This document shows positions 62,247-64,000 of a DNA stretch of 64,000 bases, piece by piece. The stretch is from the NCBI GenBank assembly GCA_964619265.1, contig CAZUCE010000002.1, positions 62,001 to 126,000 of the forward strand, given 5' to 3'. Under the pieces are notes generated by a model. The model was not told where the DNA came from. It ran no database searches and saw only the letters and a program-made list of their open reading frames with translations. A program made the translations under genes and the position numbers. The DNA is from CAZUCE01 sp964619265 (GTDB lineage Bacteria; Planctomycetota; UBA1135; GCA-002686595). Each line of letters opens with the position of its first letter. Positions within the stretch are counted from its first letter, which is position 1.

Positions 62247-64000
62247 ATGACTTCTCCGAACGCTAGCTCCAACCCGCTTCTCGCCCCCTGGACCGGCCCC
62301 TTTGGGGGCGTGCCCGACTTCGGCCGCGCGCGGCTGGAGGATTTGGAGCCGGCCATGGAAGCTGGGATCGCCGAGCATTTGGCCGAATTGGAGAGCATCG
62401 CAGCGAATCCCGAGCCGCCGAACTTCGCCAATACCGTGGAGGCGTTTGAAGATTCGGGGCGCGCGCTCAGCCGGGCCGGGGCGTTCTTTGGGATCTGGTC
62501 GAACAGTCTCTCGAGCCCCGAGTTCCGGGAGATCGAGCGTCGTCTCGCCCCGAAGCTCTCGGCCTACAGCTCCAAGATCACCCAGAACACGGCCCTGTAT
62601 AAGCGGCTGGTCGCGGTGACCGAGTCGGGAGAATTCGCGACCCTGGACGAGGAGCAGCAGCTGCTTGTGCAAGGGCACGTGGACCGGCTTACGAAGAACG
62701 GAGCGAACCTGGAGGGCGTCCAGCGCGAACGCTACGCCGCGATCGGCGAGCGGCTCGCTGTGCTTTATGCCGAGTTTGGCAACCACATCCTGGCGGACGA
62801 AGAAGGTGTGGTCCATCTGTTCGAAGCTGAGCAGCTAGCCGGTTGTGAATCAAATTTCCGGGATTCGGCGGCACAGCTCGCCGCCGAGCGCGGTGCACCG
62901 GGAAAGTTCGCGTTGCCCAACACGCGTTCAGCGATGATGCCGTTCCTGACTCAGGCCACCGACCGCGCAGCCCGAGAAATCGTGTGGCGAGCCTTTATCG
63001 AACGGGGGGATCACCCCGGCGAGAACGACAACAAGCCGGTAGTCGCCGAAATCCTGAAGTTGCGTCGCGAGCGCGCCGAGCTGCTCGGTTTCCCGACCTA
63101 CGCCCACTGGATGTTGACCGACCGCATGGCGAAGACACCCGAAGCGGTTCGCCAGCTTCTCGAGGCTGTGTGGCCTTCGGCCACCGGACGGGTCGCCGAG
63201 GAGGTGGCCGAGATGCAAGCACTCGCCGACAGCCAGGGCGAAGGCGTCACCATCGAGCCTTGGGACTATCGCTTCTACGGCGAACAAGTGCGCAGCGCCC
63301 GCTACGCCCTCGACGCCGAACAGATCAAGCCCTATCTCCAGCTGGAGAAGCTGCAGGAAGCCATGTTCTTCGTGGCGCGCGAGGTCTTCGGGCTCGAGTT
63401 TCGTGAGGTCGAATCGGGCCAGGTTCCGACCTTCCATGAGGAGGTTCGAGTTTTCGAAGTCACGCGCGCCTTGCGCGGCGAGCACGTGGGGCTTTTCTAC
63501 TTGGATCCCTTTGCGCGGCCCGGCAAGCGTTCCGGCGCTTGGGCCAGTACTTTCCGCCGCGGAGAGTCTTTCCGCGAGCTCCGTTCGGTCTTGGCGACCA
63601 ACACCTCCAATTTTCTCCCCGCGCGGCAGGGTTCACCGGTTGTGGTGTCCCCAGACGATGCGCGAACCTTGTTCCACGAGTTTGGGCACGGACTGCACAC
63701 TTTGCTGGCCGACGTGAAGTATCCCGGCAGCAATAACATCGTCCGTGACTTTGTTGAATTTCAGTCCCAATTGCTCGAGCACTACCTGTGGAGCGATCCG
63801 GTCGCTACCAAGTTCCTAACCCACGTGGAGACCGGGAAGCCGATTCCGCGCGAACTGATCGACAAGCTGGAGGCTGCGGCGGCCTTCCATCAGGGATTCG
63901 CAACGACCGAGTACCTGGCCTGTGCGCTGGTAGATCTCGAACTGCACACAGCCGACCCCAGCGGCCTGGACGTCGCCGCCTTCGAAGCGGAGTCCTTGGA
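62247..64000 (+). CDS. M3 family oligopeptidase / peptidyl-dipeptidase (3' end outside window)
   Basis: The frame is open from ATG 62247 to the window edge, giving 584 codons of an expected ~680. The start MTSPNASSNPLLAPWTGPFGGVPDF fits Dcp/OpdA proteins. The zinc motif HEFGH is at 477-481 (with GHGLHTLL), and FVEFQSQLLEHYLW carries the third ligand Glu. LFYLDPFARPGKRSGAW is the conserved substrate loop. It cleaves short peptides in the cytoplasm. Dcp and OpdA types cannot be told apart with certainty; the HEFGH plus FVEFQSQ pattern favours Dcp. Confidence 0.92.
   Translation, partial: MTSPNASSNPLLAPWTGPFGGVPDFGRARLEDLEPAMEAGIAEHLAELESIAANPEPPNFANTVEAFEDSGRALSRAGAFFGIWSNSLSSPEFREIERRLAPKLSAYSSKITQNTALYKRLVAVTESGEFATLDEEQQLLVQGHVDRLTKNGANLEGVQRERYAAIGERLAVLYAEFGNHILADEEGVVHLFEAEQLAGCESNFRDSAAQLAAERGAPGKFALPNTRSAMMPFLTQATDRAAREIVWRAFIERGDHPGENDNKPVVAEILKLRRERAELLGFPTYAHWMLTDRMAKTPEAVRQLLEAVWPSATGRVAEEVAEMQALADSQGEGVTIEPWDYRFYGEQVRSARYALDAEQIKPYLQLEKLQEAMFFVAREVFGLEFREVESGQVPTFHEEVRVFEVTRALRGEHVGLFYLDPFARPGKRSGAWASTFRRGESFRELRSVLATNTSNFLPARQGSPVVVSPDDARTLFHEFGHGLHTLLADVKYPGSNNIVRDFVEFQSQLLEHYLWSDPVATKFLTHVETGKPIPRELIDKLEAAAAFHQGFATTEYLACALVDLELHTADPSGLDVAAFEAESL

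Overview
The window is 64 kb of GC-rich, gene-dense bacterial DNA carrying one 100-base assembly gap (15888-15987). No rRNA or tRNA gene was recognised; one RNase P RNA gene was. The organism is a diderm with an outer membrane: there is an LptE-like lipoprotein, a BamD/YfiO-like lipoprotein and several lipobox proteins. Secreted FG-GAP/VCBS proteins, a protein of the WxxGxW/VPGYW type, a cysteine-rich secreted repeat protein and a recurring secreted module about 110-150 residues long fit a planctomycete best. This assignment is an inference from gene style, not from a marker gene.

Layout. 1-5 kb (+): the 3' part of a YdeP-type molybdopterin oxidoreductase, an AhpD-like peroxidase interrupted by an in-frame TGA that looks like selenocysteine, an O-antigen ligase/Wzy-like protein, and the tail of a secreted repeat protein. 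5.3-8 kb (-): a large FG-GAP protein. 8.3-9.8 kb (+): two tandem paralogous polytopic membrane proteins. 10-18 kb (mostly -): a small membrane protein, a methyltransferase, two large polytopic glycosyltransferase-like proteins, the assembly gap inside a tandem repeat, a 78-residue protein, a NUDIX protein and rnpB. 18.3 kb (+): an alpha/beta hydrolase without its nucleophile serine.

19.3-38.5 kb is a long minus-strand housekeeping block of tightly packed, often 4-bp-overlapping genes. In transcription order: CNNM/CBS protein, recO, BamD-like, lptE-like, ftsH, folP, a cdaA-ybbR fusion, glmM, tsaB, alr, an AsmA-like giant, manC-like and ruvX. It links c-di-AMP signalling, folate, cell-wall precursor synthesis and envelope proteolysis, as in the ftsH-folP-glmM and cdaA-cdaR-glmM clusters of other bacteria.

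39-53 kb: an ECF-type sigma factor, hutI, a secreted hypothetical, an STT3/GT66-like membrane protein with a degenerate WWDYG motif, a VPGYW protein, PilZ and GNAT proteins, phhB, an HtrA-like protease, the cysteine-rich repeat protein, and two adjacent dynamin-like GTPases. 53-57.5 kb (-): SDR, SGNH hydrolase, MsrB lipoprotein, M14 carboxypeptidase lipoprotein. 58-64 kb: a B12-binding radical SAM protein with a CX4CX2C cluster motif, a small partner, a hairpin-rich region ending in an intrinsic terminator (ncRNA candidate), a minus-strand cluster of three small membrane proteins (one with an in-frame amber codon), and the 5' part of an M3 oligopeptidase.

The strongest candidates for a second look are the selenoprotein, the hairpin-rich RNA region near 60.7-61.0 kb, the cysteine-rich repeat protein with its upstream ATCCTTAG repeats, the STT3-like protein, and the amber-interrupted small membrane gene.
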